Positions 1 through 9,086 of a stretch of DNA of 64,000 bases are shown here, piece after piece. A program made the position numbers and the translations under genes. The notes below the pieces were generated by a model. That model did no database searches and had not been told where the DNA came from. It saw nothing but the letters and a program-made list of their open reading frames with translations. The DNA is from Arthrobacter sp. KBS0703 (GTDB taxonomy: Bacteria; Actinomycetota; Actinomycetes; Actinomycetales; Micrococcaceae), in assembly GCF_002008315.2 (NCBI RefSeq), contig NZ_MVDG02000001.1, positions 2,480,001 through 2,544,000 of the forward strand, in the 5' to 3' direction. The stretch's first letter is position 1. The number at the start of each line of letters is the position of its first letter.

Positions 1-891
1 GGAGGTCTCCACGAGGTCCAGGGCCTTGATGGTCGCGGCCACGATGGCAGGCGCGAGGGAGTTGGAGAAGAGGTAGGGGCGGGCCTTCTGGCGGAGCATG
101 GCCACCACCTCGCTGCGGCCCGAAACGTAGCCGCCGGACGCCCCGCCAAGGGCCTTGCCGAACGTTCCGGTGTAGATGTCCACGCGGGAGGACACGCCGG
201 CGTGTTCCGGGGTTCCGGCCCCGGTGGCGCCCATGAAGCCCACGGCGTGCGAGTCGTCCACCATCACCAGGGCATCGTGCTTGTCGGCGAGGTCGCAAAT
301 GGCCTCCAGCGGCGCGAGGTAGCCGTCCATGGAGAAGACGCCGTCCGTGACGATGATCTTGCGCCGGGCATCCTTTGCCTCGACGAGTTTGGCCTCGAGG
401 TCGGCCATGTCCTGGTTGGCATAGCGGAACCGCTGGGCCTTGCAGAGCCGGATGCCGTCGATGATCGAGGCGTGGTTCAGCGCATCGGAGATCACAGCGT
501 CCTCCGGGCCGAACAGGGACTCGAACACGCCGCCGTTGGCATCGAAGCAGCTGGAGAACAGGATGGTGTCCTCGGTGCCGAGGAACTTCGACACGCGGGC
601 TTCGAGCTCCAGGTGCAGGTCCTGGGTGCCGCAGATGAAGCGGACGCTGGCCATGCCGAAGCCGCGCTCATCCATGGCGGACTTGGCCGCGGCGATGATG
701 TCCGGGTGGTCGGCGAGGCCCAGGTAGTTGTTGGCGCAGAAGTTCAGGACGGGCTGGCCGGACTGCCCGATCTGGCCCGCTGTGATGTGGCTTGCCTGCG
801 GCGAGTCGATGTGGCGCTCGGTCTTGTAGAGGCCTGCGGCGCGGATCTCGTCCAGTTCGCTGCGCAGCTGGTCCTTGATGGCTGAATACAT
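1..891 (-). CDS. kbl: Glycine C-acetyltransferase (2-amino-3-ketobutyrate CoA ligase), N-terminal part
   Basis: PLP enzyme of the alpha-oxoamine synthase family; with Tdh it converts threonine through 2-amino-3-ketobutyrate to glycine and acetyl-CoA in the cytosol. The visible 297 codons start at ATG 891 ([20 protein letters not shown]), followed by the conserved [14 protein letters not shown] segment, a [21 protein letters not shown] stretch that is typical of Kbl, and [10 protein letters not shown]. The window edge cuts the gene; the PLP lysine may lie near or beyond the edge and was not located. An AGGAG-like sequence (GAGGAGCCCCCC) precedes the start. It lies 74 bp downstream of tdh on the same strand, so the two almost certainly form one operon. 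The identification rests on N-terminal family motifs plus the tdh neighbour. Confidence 0.93.
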   Translation of the reverse strand, partial: MYSAIKDQLRSELDEIRAAGLYKTERHIDSPQASHITAGQIGQSGQPVLNFCANNYLGLADHPDIIAAAKSAMDERGFGMASVRFICGTQDLHLELEARVSKFLGTEDTILFSSCFDANGGVFESLFGPEDAVISDALNHASIIDGIRLCKAQRFRYANQDMADLEAKLVEAKDARRKIIVTDGVFSMDGYLAPLEAICDLADKHDALVMVDDSHAVGFMGATGAGTPEHAGVSSRVDIYTGTFGKALGGASGGYVSGRSEVVAMLRQKARPYLFSNSLAPAIVAATIKALDLVETS

Positions 892-965
892 GGGGGGCTC
901 CTCGGCTGGGAAAGGGTAGGGTTCTTGAGGCTGGGGGTCAGGTGCTGTTTTCGGGCAGGCGCTGG

Positions 966-2012
966 CTAGAATCCAGACCAGTCGAGCACAACCTTGCCGC
1001 TGACTCCGGCGCGGGCGATTTCGAAGCCCTTCTCCCACTGTGAGGCCGGCAGCACGTCCGTCACGACGGCGGAGATGCTGGCGCGCAGGACGGGGTTGGA
1101 GGACAGCATGGCGCTCATGGCGTACCAGGTCTCGAACATTTCGCGGCCGTAGATGCCCTTCAGGGTCAGCATGTGCGTGACCACCTTGCCCCAGTCGATC
1201 TCGATGGACTGGCTGGGCAGGCCCAGCATGGCGATCCGGCCCCCGTGGTTCATGTTGTCGATCATTTCCGGCAGTGCCGTGGGGTGCCCGGACATCTCCA
1301 GGCCGATGTCGAAGCCCTCGCGGAGGCCCAGTTCCCGCTGCGCTTCCCGGACCCGTGTCTTGGACACGTCGATGGCCAGGTCCACGCCGAGCTGGCGGGC
1401 CAGCTCCAGACGGGGGGCCGAGACGTCGGTGATGGCGATCTTGCGTGCGCCGGCGTGGCGGGCAACGGCGATGGCCATGAGCCCGATCGGGCCGGCCCCG
1501 GTGATCAGCACGTCCTCGCCCACGAGCGGGAAGCTCAGCGCGGTGTGCACGGCGTTGCCGAAAGGATCGAAGATGGCGCCGAGCTCCGGGGTGACCGAGG
1601 GATCCTGGTGCACCCAGACGTTCGTTTCCGGGATGACCACGTACTCGGCGAACGCCCCGTCCCGCTGCACGCCAACGCTCACAGTGTGGATGCACATCTG
1701 CCGGCGGCCGGCGCGGCAGTTGCGGCAGATGCCGCAGACGATGTGTCCCTCGCCCGAGACGCGGTCCCCCACCTTGACGTCCCGGACGTCTTCGCCGGTC
1801 TCCACAACCTCGCCATAGAACTCGTGGCCGGCGATCAGCGGTGCCTGGATGATCCCCTGGGCCCAGGCATCCCACGACTGGATGTGCAGGTCCGTGCCGC
1901 AGATGCCCGTGGTCATCACGCGGATCTTGACGTCCCCGGGGCCCGCCTCGGGCTCGGGACGGTCGACGAGTTCGAACCCGGCGTGCGCGCCGGCCTTGTA
2001 GAGGGCCTTCAT
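966..2012 (-). CDS. tdh: L-threonine 3-dehydrogenase
   Basis: Zinc-dependent medium-chain dehydrogenase, 348 aa, oxidising L-threonine with NAD+ to 2-amino-3-ketobutyrate, the substrate of the downstream Kbl. Catalytic zinc ligands are visible as Cys38 in GICGTDLH and His63-Glu64 in AGHEFYG; the structural zinc lobe has Cys93, Cys96, Cys99 and Cys107. The Rossmann nucleotide loop is GAGPIGLMA near residue 173. Length matches bacterial Tdh. It is first in the tdh-kbl operon and is transcribed away from a LysR regulator starting 143 bp upstream, the usual arrangement for a locally controlled catabolic operon. Other zinc alcohol dehydrogenases share the fold, but the kbl partner makes threonine dehydrogenase the clear choice. 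Confidence 0.95.
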   Translation of the reverse strand: MKALYKAGAHAGFELVDRPEPEAGPGDVKIRVMTTGICGTDLHIQSWDAWAQGIIQAPLIAGHEFYGEVVETGEDVRDVKVGDRVSGEGHIVCGICRNCRAGRRQMCIHTVSVGVQRDGAFAEYVVIPETNVWVHQDPSVTPELGAIFDPFGNAVHTALSFPLVGEDVLITGAGPIGLMAIAVARHAGARKIAITDVSAPRLELARQLGVDLAIDVSKTRVREAQRELGLREGFDIGLEMSGHPTALPEMIDNMNHGGRIAMLGLPSQSIEIDWGKVVTHMLTLKGIYGREMFETWYAMSAMLSSNPVLRASISAVVTDVLPASQWEKGFEIARAGVSGKVVLDWSGF

Positions 2013-2132
2013 TGGCTTCCTAACTTTTCGGCATGAGCGGCAGCATCATTTGGCAGCATCATGCGGGGGAATCTCCCTTCATTAGAGCCACTCCAACGCA
2101 TTAGCACAAGGGGAATTTTCTCAATCGACGAT

Positions 2133-2146
2133 TTAGCAATTGCTAA
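2133..2146. promoter_or_regulatory. Palindromic candidate LysR operator TTAGCAATTGCTAA
   Basis: A perfect 14-bp palindrome in the tdh/lysR intergenic region. It fits the T-N11-A pattern typical of LysR-type operators and lies just upstream of the preferred lysR start, so it could serve autoregulation and divergent control of tdh-kbl. Function is inferred from position and symmetry. Confidence 0.5.
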
Positions 2147-2154
2147 GGCATAAG

Positions 2155-3072
2155 ATGGTGGCCATGGAAATCCACCAGCTTGAGATGCTGCGCGAACTCG
2201 GCGCGCTCGGAAGCGTCAAGGCCGTGGCCGAAACCCTGCTCGTCACGCCGTCCGCCGTGTCACAGCAGCTGGCCCAGCTGCAGAAGAGCGTCGAGGTTCC
2301 GCTGACGCGCAAGGAGGGCCGGAACCTGGTGCTCACGGAGGCCGGCCAGGTGCTTGCGGACGCCGGTGCCGCCGTGGTCAGTGCCATGGCGGAGGCCCGC
2401 ATGGCCATCGGCGCCTACCACGGCTCGACCGTGGCTCCCGTGACCGTGAGCGGGTTCCACAGTGCCGGGCAGGCGCTCTTCGCGCCGCTGGCGCGGCTCT
2501 TGGACGGGCCGGACAAGCCGAAGGTGCTGCTCTCCGACGAGGACGTGGCGCAGCAGGACTTCCCCGCACTGACGGCCCGCTACGACTTAGTGATCGCGCA
2601 CCGGATGGATCACAGCCCGCGCTGGCCGGAGGAACGGGTGGCGGTGATCCCGCTGGCGCATGAGCCACTCGACGTCGCGCTTCCGGCCGGCCACCGGCTG
2701 GCGGCCCAGGCAACGCTGGAAGCGGACGACGTCGTCGGCGAACCGTGGGTGACCAGCCGCACCGGCTACTCCCCTGCCGACGTGCTGTCCGCCGTCGCCG
2801 CCGTCTCCAGCCGGGAGCTGAATATCGTCCACCGGATCAACGACTACTCCACGGTGGCCGCCCTGGTGGCGGCGGGAGGGGTGATCGGGCTGCTGCCGCG
2901 GCACACGGCGCGGCCCGTGCTGAACCCGGACATCGTGCTGCGCCCGTTGAAGGGCATCAGCACGCGACGCCGGATCGACATCCTGGCCCGGCCGGAAAAC
3001 CTCAAACGCGCATCGGTCCTGGTGGTCTGCGAGGCCCTGCAGGACATCATGGCCCGCCTCGCCCACGATTAA
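2155..3072 (+). CDS. LysR-family transcriptional regulator
   Basis: About 305 aa. The N-terminal winged helix-turn-helix is clear (residues ~5-65: LEMLRELGALGSVKAVAETL, then TPSAVSQQLAQLQKSV and RNLVLTEAGQVL), followed by a LysR substrate-binding domain. The frame stays open to a TTG at 2140, but that codon overlaps the palindrome TTAGCAATTGCTAA. ATG 2155 follows an AAGG at good spacing and is preferred; ATG 2164 is also possible. Divergent from tdh-kbl, so a threonine-responsive regulator of that operon is a reasonable inference, though the ligand is unknown. Its TAA overlaps the stop of the convergent downstream gene. Confidence 0.88.
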   Translation: MVAMEIHQLEMLRELGALGSVKAVAETLLVTPSAVSQQLAQLQKSVEVPLTRKEGRNLVLTEAGQVLADAGAAVVSAMAEARMAIGAYHGSTVAPVTVSGFHSAGQALFAPLARLLDGPDKPKVLLSDEDVAQQDFPALTARYDLVIAHRMDHSPRWPEERVAVIPLAHEPLDVALPAGHRLAAQATLEADDVVGEPWVTSRTGYSPADVLSAVAAVSSRELNIVHRINDYSTVAALVAAGGVIGLLPRHTARPVLNPDIVLRPLKGISTRRRIDILARPENLKRASVLVVCEALQDIMARLAHD

Positions 3073-3704
3073 CCCTGGCCCTGGCCGAGTCCCTTGCCCT
3101 GGCCGTTACTCCGGCCCAGTCCGTGGCCGGGTTTCTTGCCCAGACCCTGGCCGAGTCCCTTTCCGTTGGCGGCGCCCTCAACGATCACCGTTGCCGTGAC
3201 CGAGGAGCCGTCCCGGATGCCCCTGACGCGCACGGTGTCCCCCTGCTTGAGGTCCGCGGGGGCGGCTGCCGCAGGCTTTGGCGCTTTCCCGATCCGCGTC
3301 CCGGCGTTGATCACATACTCCTGGCTGAATCCGTCCTCGCTCTTGACCGTGATGGCCTTGTCGCTCACGGATTCCACAGTGCCGGTTTGCGTCAACCGCT
3401 TTTCAAAGCTGCCGTCGGCCTTCTTCACCACGCTTTCGCCGTGAAGTTCACGCGCCTTGACCTTGCCTTGGGATTTGTCGGAACTGCCCGGCGCCGAGGG
3501 CGACGGCGTCGCCGCGGCCTGCGGCGGTGCCAGCTGCGGCGGTGTCTCTTATACACATCTAGATGTGTATAAGAGACAGTCCCGGGCCTGTGCTCCGGGT
3601 TCACTGGCGGCCCATGCGACGGCCACCCCCGCTCCACTGAGCGCGAAGACGATGGCCACCGCCAGCGCGGTGCTGCGTCGTTTGCCTGGATCCTTGACCG
3701 GCAT
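3069..3704 (-). CDS. DUF5666-like exported/anchored protein, interrupted by a sequencing adapter
   Basis: Reading from ATG 3704 (ribosome site GAAGGA six bases upstream) gives a short basic start (MPVKDPGKRR) and one hydrophobic segment (STALAVAIVFALSGAGVAVAW), then an adapter at 3543-3579 that brings a stop codon. Beyond the adapter the reading resumes with a Pro/Ala/Ser-rich linker and a compact beta-rich domain (GTVESVSDKAITVKSEDG, then QGDTVRVRG), resembling DUF5666. The C-terminus is a low-complexity Gly-Leu-Gly-Gln tail. Both halves agree with one membrane-anchored or secreted protein, so the break is judged an assembly artefact with an unknown number of missing bases. Function unknown. 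Its stop overlaps that of the convergent lysR gene. Confidence 0.7.
3543..3579. other. Nextera mate-pair junction adapter remnant (37 of 38 bp)
   Basis: Two Tn5 mosaic ends head to head, TGTCTCTTATACACATCT then AGATGTGTATAAGAGACAG, exactly as in the Nextera mate-pair circularisation junction. It interrupts the DUF5666-like gene. It is library DNA and not chromosomal sequence. Confidence 0.97.
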
Positions 3705-3794
3705 GGCATGTCCTTCCGCCGCACCGGCGGGACTCCGGCGCCCTGAACCCGCAGTTTAGGGCCCGGACCTTATGGAGAACATGGAACGCGGCTG

Positions 3795-3868
3795 TTAACC
3801 CAACTGGGTCGCAGCTCGCGCGGTTCTGAGCGTTCAGAACGGCGTTAACTGCGACCCAGTTGGGTTAA
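3795..3868. repeat. Long perfect inverted repeat downstream of gatB
   Basis: Two 20-bp arms, 3795-3814 and 3849-3868, are exact reverse complements (core AACCCAACTGGGTCGCAG). The 34-nt loop carries a second, smaller hairpin (GTTCTGA/TCAGAAC). It starts 11 bp past the gatB stop, so it can act as that operon's terminator, but it lacks a simple run of T on the gatB transcript side and is longer than a typical terminator stem. It may instead be a dispersed palindromic element. Confidence 0.8.
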
Positions 3869-3878
3869 AACGCATGCG

Positions 3879-5387
3879 TCAGGCGCTGACGCCCAGCTTC
3901 TCCAGGATCAGCTCCTTGACGCGGCCGGCGTCGGCCTGGCCGCGGGTTGCCTTCATGACACCGCCGACGATCGCGCCGATGGCCTGCAACTTGCCGGCGC
4001 GGATCTTGTCCGCGACGTCGGGCTGTGCGGCCAGCGCAGCGTCGATGGCTTCCAGCAGGGGGCCGTCGTCGGAAACCACGGCGAGGCCGCGCTTTTCGAC
4101 GATCTCGGCGGGCGTGCCTTCGCCGGCGAGCACGCCGTCCAGCACCTCGGTGGCCATCTTGTTGTTGATCTTGCCGTCTTCCACCATCTTGCTCAGCTCA
4201 ACGATGGTGGCCGGTGAGACGCCCAGCTGGCCGGGGTCGACGTCGGCGTTCTTGGCGCGGCCGACGATCTCGCCCATCCACCATTTGCGGGCCACGGAAG
4301 CCGTGGCACCGGCGGCGATGGTCTCTTCGATCTCGTCCATGACGCCGGCATTGACGACGTCGCGGAACTCAAGATCCGAGTAGCCCCAGTCGGCCTGGAG
4401 CCGCTTGCGGCGGGCAGCCGGCGGTTCGGGCAGCGTGGCGCGCAGTTCCTCCACCCATTCGCGTGAGGCGACCACGGGAACGAGGTCGGGCTCCGGGAAG
4501 TAGCGGTAGTCGTCGGCGTCGGACTTTGCCCGGCCAGACGTCGTCGTGCGCGTGTCCTCGTGCCAGTGGCGCGTTTCCTGGATGACCGGCTCACCGGAGT
4601 CCAGGACGGCGGCGTGCCGCTGGATCTCGTAACGGACGGCGTGCTCGACGGCGCGCAGCGAGTTCACGTTCTTCGTCTCGGACCGGATGCCGAAGCGTTC
4701 GCGGCCGTGCGGGCGCAGCGAGACATTGGCGTCGCAGCGGACGTTGCCGCGCTCCATCTTGGCGTCGGACACGCCGAGGTTCTTGACGATTTCCCGCACC
4801 GCGGCCACGTACGCCTTCGCCAGTTCGGGGGCGCGGGAACCGGCACCCTCGATCGGCTTGGTGACGATCTCAACCAGCGGAACGCCGGCGCGGTTGTAGT
4901 CCACCAGCGAGTAGTCGGCGCCCTGGATGCGGCCGGCCGAGCCACCGAGGTGGGTCAGCTTGCCGGCATCCTCTTCCATGTGCGCGCGTTCGATCTCGAC
5001 GCGGAACACAGTGCCGTCGGAGAGCTCGATGTCCAGGTAGCCGTCATACGCGATGGGTTCGTCGTATTGGGACGTCTGGAAGTTCTTCGGGGTGTCCGGG
5101 TAGAAGTAGTTCTTCCGGGCGAAGCGGCAGGCCTCTGCGATCTTGCAGTTCAGCGCCAGGCCGATCTTGATGGACGATTCCACGGCCGTCTTGTTCAGCA
5201 CCGGCAGGACGCCGGGCATGCCGAGGTCCACCTCGTTGACGTTGGTGTTCGGCTCGTCGCCGAAGACGTTCGGCGCGGAGGAGAACATCTTGGTCTTGGT
5301 GTTCAGCTCAACGTGGACCTCGAACCCCAGGACGGGATCGTACTTCTCCATGGCCTCTTCGAAGGTCAGGGTTGCGTCAGTGCTCAT
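3879..5387 (-). CDS. gatB: Aspartyl/glutamyl-tRNA(Asn/Gln) amidotransferase subunit B
   Basis: About 502 aa, the tRNA-binding and kinase subunit of the GatCAB complex, which converts Glu-tRNA(Gln) and Asp-tRNA(Asn) to the amidated forms. The GatB/PET112 core is evident: [19 protein letters not shown] near the start, [55 protein letters not shown], and [14 protein letters not shown]. The C-terminal helical YqeY-like tail ([20 protein letters not shown]) binds tRNA. The frame extends upstream, but ATG 5387 follows an AGGAGG and overlaps the gatA stop by one base (TAATG), so this start is secure. Last gene of gatCAB. Confidence 0.97.
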   Translation of the reverse strand: MSTDATLTFEEAMEKYDPVLGFEVHVELNTKTKMFSSAPNVFGDEPNTNVNEVDLGMPGVLPVLNKTAVESSIKIGLALNCKIAEACRFARKNYFYPDTPKNFQTSQYDEPIAYDGYLDIELSDGTVFRVEIERAHMEEDAGKLTHLGGSAGRIQGADYSLVDYNRAGVPLVEIVTKPIEGAGSRAPELAKAYVAAVREIVKNLGVSDAKMERGNVRCDANVSLRPHGRERFGIRSETKNVNSLRAVEHAVRYEIQRHAAVLDSGEPVIQETRHWHEDTRTTTSGRAKSDADDYRYFPEPDLVPVVASREWVEELRATLPEPPAARRKRLQADWGYSDLEFRDVVNAGVMDEIEETIAAGATASVARKWWMGEIVGRAKNADVDPGQLGVSPATIVELSKMVEDGKINNKMATEVLDGVLAGEGTPAEIVEKRGLAVVSDDGPLLEAIDAALAAQPDVADKIRAGKLQAIGAIVGGVMKATRGQADAGRVKELILEKLGVSA

Positions 5388-6976
5388 TATTTTGCCTCCT
5401 GGGCGTCGACAAGGGTCTCGACAGGCTTGGCCACCGGTGAGGCGGCCAGTTCCGGGGCACGGTCCAGGAGCGGGCCGCCCCACTTCGCCTCCAGCAGCGA
5501 TTCCAGGACGGCGCCCACGCGGTACAGGCGGGCGTCCTCGCGGGCGGGCGCCAGGAGCTGGATGCCCACGGGCAGTCCGTCCTCATCGGCCAGGCCGCCC
5601 GGCAGCGACAGGCCGGGAACGCCGGCCATGTTGGCCGGGATGGTGGCGACGTCGTTGAGGTACATGGCCAGGGGGTCGTCGAGCTTCTCGCCCAGCTTGA
5701 AGGCCGTGGTGGGGGCCGTCGGGGAAATCAGGACGTCGGCCTTGGCGAAGGCGGCGTCGAAGTCGCGCTGGATCAGGGTACGGACCTTCTGCGCGGAACC
5801 GTAGTAGGCGTCGTAGTAGCCCGCGGACAGCGCATAGGTGCCGAGGATGATGCGGCGCTTGACTTCGTCGCCGAAGCCGGCGGCGCGGGTGGCGCCCATG
5901 ACGCGTTCGATGGTCAGCGGCGGGTCCTCCGGGAGGACGCGCAGGCCGTACCGGACGCCGTCGAACTTGGCCAGGTTGGAGGAGGCCTCGGACGGCATGA
6001 TCAGGTAGTAGGCGCCCAGGGCGTACTGGAAGTTGGGGCAGGACACCTCAACGATTTCCGCGCCGGCTTCCTTGAGCAGCTCGAGTGACTCGTTGAAGCG
6101 GTTCTCCACGCCGGCCTGGTAGCCCTCGCCGTGGAGTTCCTTGACGATGCCGATCTTCATGCCGTCCACGTTGCCGAGCCGTGCCGCGGCCACGAGGTCG
6201 CCGAGCGGGTCCGGCAGGGAGGTGGAATCGAACGGATCGTGGCCGCCGATCACCTGGTGCAGGAGGGCCGAGTCCAGCACGGTGCGTGAGACCGGGCCGA
6301 TCTGGTCCAGCGACGAGGCCATCGCAATGGCGCCGTAGCGGGACACGCTGCCGTAGGTGGGCTTGACGCCCACGGTGCCGGTGACCGCGCCGGGCTGGCG
6401 GATGGATCCGCCGGTGTCCGTGCCGAGGGCCAGCGGCGCCTCAAAAGCGGCGACGGCGGCAGCCGAGCCGCCGCCGGAGCCGCCGGGGATCCGGTCCAGG
6501 TCCCACGGGTTGCGGGTGGGGCCGTAGGCGGAGTGCTCCGTGGAGGAGCCCATGGCGAATTCGTCCAGGTTGGTCTTGCCCAGGATGGGCATCTTCGCGG
6601 CGCGCAGCCTCTGCACCACGGTGGCGTCGTACGGGCTGTGCCAGCCCTCGAGGATCTTGGACCCGGCGGTGGTGGGCTGGCCGACCGTGACGATGAGGTC
6701 CTTGACGGCGATCGGCACGCCGGCGAGCTCGTGCAGCTCCTCGGCGGCAGGTCCGCCGGCGGCGCGGATGGCGTCTACCTCAGCGGCGACGGCGAGCGCT
6801 TCTTCCGCGTTGACGTGCAGGAACGCGTGCACGCCGCGGTCCCCGCCGTCCACTGCGGCGATGCGGTCCAGGTGCGCCTGGACAACCTCGACGGAGGTGA
6901 TTTCGCGGGCGGCGAGCTTCTCGGCCAGCTGGGCTGCGGAGAGGCGGATGAGCTGGTTGCTGTTGGTGTCAGTCAT
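5387..6976 (-). CDS. gatA: Aspartyl/glutamyl-tRNA(Asn/Gln) amidotransferase subunit A
   Basis: 529 aa amidase-signature protein that releases ammonia from glutamine for GatB. The Ser-cisSer-Lys machinery is visible: Lys in [18 protein letters not shown], the Gly/Ser-rich signature [15 protein letters not shown], and the nucleophile segment [12 protein letters not shown]. Length and motif order match GatA. It lies between gatC (6 bp upstream) and gatB (1-bp overlap), so translation of the three subunits is coupled. The presence of gatCAB implies that this organism makes Gln-tRNA and/or Asn-tRNA by the indirect route, as is usual in actinobacteria. Confidence 0.97.
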   Translation of the reverse strand: MTDTNSNQLIRLSAAQLAEKLAAREITSVEVVQAHLDRIAAVDGGDRGVHAFLHVNAEEALAVAAEVDAIRAAGGPAAEELHELAGVPIAVKDLIVTVGQPTTAGSKILEGWHSPYDATVVQRLRAAKMPILGKTNLDEFAMGSSTEHSAYGPTRNPWDLDRIPGGSGGGSAAAVAAFEAPLALGTDTGGSIRQPGAVTGTVGVKPTYGSVSRYGAIAMASSLDQIGPVSRTVLDSALLHQVIGGHDPFDSTSLPDPLGDLVAAARLGNVDGMKIGIVKELHGEGYQAGVENRFNESLELLKEAGAEIVEVSCPNFQYALGAYYLIMPSEASSNLAKFDGVRYGLRVLPEDPPLTIERVMGATRAAGFGDEVKRRIILGTYALSAGYYDAYYGSAQKVRTLIQRDFDAAFAKADVLISPTAPTTAFKLGEKLDDPLAMYLNDVATIPANMAGVPGLSLPGGLADEDGLPVGIQLLAPAREDARLYRVGAVLESLLEAKWGGPLLDRAPELAASPVAKPVETLVDAQEAK

Positions 6977-6982
6977 TGTGTC

Positions 6983-7279
6983 TTATGCCTCATCCAGGAT
7001 GGCCGGGACCTTGAAACGGTTCTCATCGGAATCCGGGGCACCGGACAGTGCCTGCTCGGCGGTGAAGGTGTGGCCCACCACGTCTTCGCGGAACACGTTG
7101 CTGAGCGGAATCGGGTGCGAGGTGGCAGGGACATCGTCACCTGCGGCTTCACTTACGGATTTCACCGCATCCACGATGACGGCAAGCTCGCCGGCCATCC
7201 TGTCCAGCTCTTCAGCACTCATCTCAATGTGAGCGAGCCGCGCGAGATGCGCGACGTCGTCACGGTTGATCGCAGCCAT
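6983..7279 (-). CDS. gatC: Aspartyl/glutamyl-tRNA(Asn/Gln) amidotransferase subunit C
   Basis: 98-aa stabilising subunit of GatCAB. The N-terminal helix INRDDVAHLARLAHIEMSAE is characteristic of GatC, followed by the extended C-terminal segment (LSNVFREDVVGHTFTAEQAL) that wraps around GatA in known structures. ATG 7279 is preferred over the upstream in-frame ATG 7294 because AGGGGAG sits directly before it. First gene of gatCAB. Upstream lies a 63-bp palindrome at 7340-7402; promoter elements were not resolved. Confidence 0.95.
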   Translation of the reverse strand: MAAINRDDVAHLARLAHIEMSAEELDRMAGELAVIVDAVKSVSEAAGDDVPATSHPIPLSNVFREDVVGHTFTAEQALSGAPDSDENRFKVPAILDEA

Positions 7280-7339
7280 GGATCTCCCCTGCAAGTTCGG
7301 ATTGTTTTCCGAACCAGTCTACGTGGGTTGGACGACGAA

Positions 7340-7402
7340 CAACGCGGGGTCACTTACGGCCCATCCGGAGCTCCGGAATGGGCCGTAAGTGACCCCGCGT
7401 TG
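7340..7402. repeat. 63-bp near-perfect palindrome between gatC and the CitMHS gene
   Basis: Arms 7340-7364 and 7378-7402 are 25-bp exact reverse complements (core GCGGGGTCACTTACGGCC), and the 13-nt centre is itself palindromic (CCGGAGCTCCGG). The whole element is almost a continuous hairpin. It starts 22 bp past the stop of the citrate transporter gene and may end its transcript, but no T-run follows. It does not resemble the 3795-3868 repeat in sequence, only in architecture. Confidence 0.85.
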
Positions 7403-7424
7403 CTTGGTGCGGGTGGTTGGCTGG

Positions 7425-8894
7425 CTAGCCGATGCCGATGGCTCCGGTCAGCATTCCTACGCCGAGCATCACGAGGGAGATGACGGCGGTCCGCCACAGC
7501 ACCTTCTTGTGGTGGTCGCCGAGGTCCACCTTGGCGAGCGAAACGAGCAGCAGGATGGCCGGAACCAGCGGGCTCTGCAGGTGGAACGGCTGGCCTGTGA
7601 TGGAGGCCCGGGCCATTTCGGCTGCGCTGACTCCGTAGTGTGCGGCGGTCTCGCTCAGGACGGGCAGTACGCCGAAGTAGAAGGCGTCGTTGCTCATGAA
7701 GAACGTCATCGGGATGCTGAGGACGCCGGTGATGACGGCCATGAACGGGCCCATGTCGGAGGGGATGATGGCCACGAGCCAGGCTGACATGGCCTCGACC
7801 ATGCCGGTGCCCTTGAGCACGCCGGTCAGGACGGCGGCGGCCATGACCATGCTGACCACGGCAACGATGGACGGTGCGTGGGCCACGAGCTGGGCGCCCT
7901 GGTCCTTGACCTTGGGGAAGTTCACCAGCAGGGCGATGGCGGAGCCCACCATGAAGACGAACGGCAGGGGCACGAGGTCGGCCACCAGCATGACCATCAC
8001 GGCGACGGTGAGGCCCAGGTTGAACCACTGCAGTTTGGGCCGGAGCGTCTTGCGGTTGGGGTCCAGTGCGGTGTCCGTCAGGCCGGCGTCGCCGTCCGCG
8101 AGTGTCTCGGTGCGTTCCAGGACGGCCACGGAGGAGCCGCCGACGGCGGGGCCTCCCGTTGCGGGAACAGGTGCGGTTCCGGTGCCCTTGCGGCCAGGGC
8201 CGGTTCCCGAACCGCCGGCGGGGGTTCCGCCGTCGAACGCTTCGGCGGTGTCCGGCACGGACCAGATTTCCGGCGCCGTGGCGCGGAGGCGGTTGCGTTC
8301 CTGGAGGCCGAGCAGCCAGGAGAACACGAGGACGACAACCAGGCCGGCAATCAGCGACGGGATCATGGGAACGAAGACGTCGTTGACGTCGAGTTTGAGG
8401 GCGCTGGCGGCGCGGGCGGTGGGGCCGCCCCACGGCAGGATGTTCATGGTGCCGTTGGCCAGGCCGGCCACGCAGGTGAGGACCACGGGGCTCATCTTCA
8501 GCCGGAGGTAGATTGGCAGCATGGCCGCCGTGGTGAGGATGAAGGTGGTGGAGCCGTCGCCGTCCAGGGATACGGCGGCCGCCAGGATTGCGGTGCCGAG
8601 GACCACCTTCGCGGGATCATTGCCGAGCTTGCGCAGGATGAACCGGACCAGCGGGTCGAACAGCCCGACGTCGATCATCAGGCCGAAGTAGATGATGGCG
8701 AACATCAGCAGCGCAGCGGTGGAGGTCATGGACTTCATCGAGTCCATCACCATGTCCCCGATGCCGAGGCCTGCGCCTGCGAAAAGACCGAAAACGGTGG
8801 GGACAATGATCAGCGCCAGCACTGGCGTCAACTTCTTCGTCATGATCAGCACCATGAATACCGCGATCATGGCGAATCCAAGTAATACCAGCAC
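7425..8894 (-). CDS. CitMHS-family citrate/divalent cation:H+ symporter
   Basis: About 489 aa, a polytopic inner-membrane carrier. The sequence reads as repeated hydrophobic spans (VLVLLGFAMIAVFMVLIM, TPVLALIIVPTVFGLFAGAG, then AALLMFAIIYFGLMIDVGLF) with the conserved loops SLDGDGSTTFILTTAAMLP and GTMNILPWGGPTARAAS, which are typical of CitMHS transporters for metal-citrate complexes. The frame is open far upstream, but GTG 8894 directly after AAGGAG and before the first membrane span is the best start. A soluble Gly/Pro-rich loop interrupts the middle. It is divergent from a CitA/CitB-type two-component system, its probable regulator. Confidence 0.9.
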   Translation of the reverse strand: MLVLLGFAMIAVFMVLIMTKKLTPVLALIIVPTVFGLFAGAGLGIGDMVMDSMKSMTSTAALLMFAIIYFGLMIDVGLFDPLVRFILRKLGNDPAKVVLGTAILAAAVSLDGDGSTTFILTTAAMLPIYLRLKMSPVVLTCVAGLANGTMNILPWGGPTARAASALKLDVNDVFVPMIPSLIAGLVVVLVFSWLLGLQERNRLRATAPEIWSVPDTAEAFDGGTPAGGSGTGPGRKGTGTAPVPATGGPAVGGSSVAVLERTETLADGDAGLTDTALDPNRKTLRPKLQWFNLGLTVAVMVMLVADLVPLPFVFMVGSAIALLVNFPKVKDQGAQLVAHAPSIVAVVSMVMAAAVLTGVLKGTGMVEAMSAWLVAIIPSDMGPFMAVITGVLSIPMTFFMSNDAFYFGVLPVLSETAAHYGVSAAEMARASITGQPFHLQSPLVPAILLLVSLAKVDLGDHHKKVLWRTAVISLVMLGVGMLTGAIGIG

Positions 8895-9086
8895 AGCCGG
8901 CTCCTTCTTGATGAGTGGCACCACCTCGATGTGATGCGCACTACAGACGTTAGAGTGGCGCGGGTCACGGCAGTGCCTTTGGCTCAATTGATTGGCATAC
9001 TGCTTATTGGGAGCATTTTGCGCATTCTGCTCACGCCCCGCCGGCGGTCTGCACACAGCCCCGCCCATGTCCGCCCAAGGAGTCCC

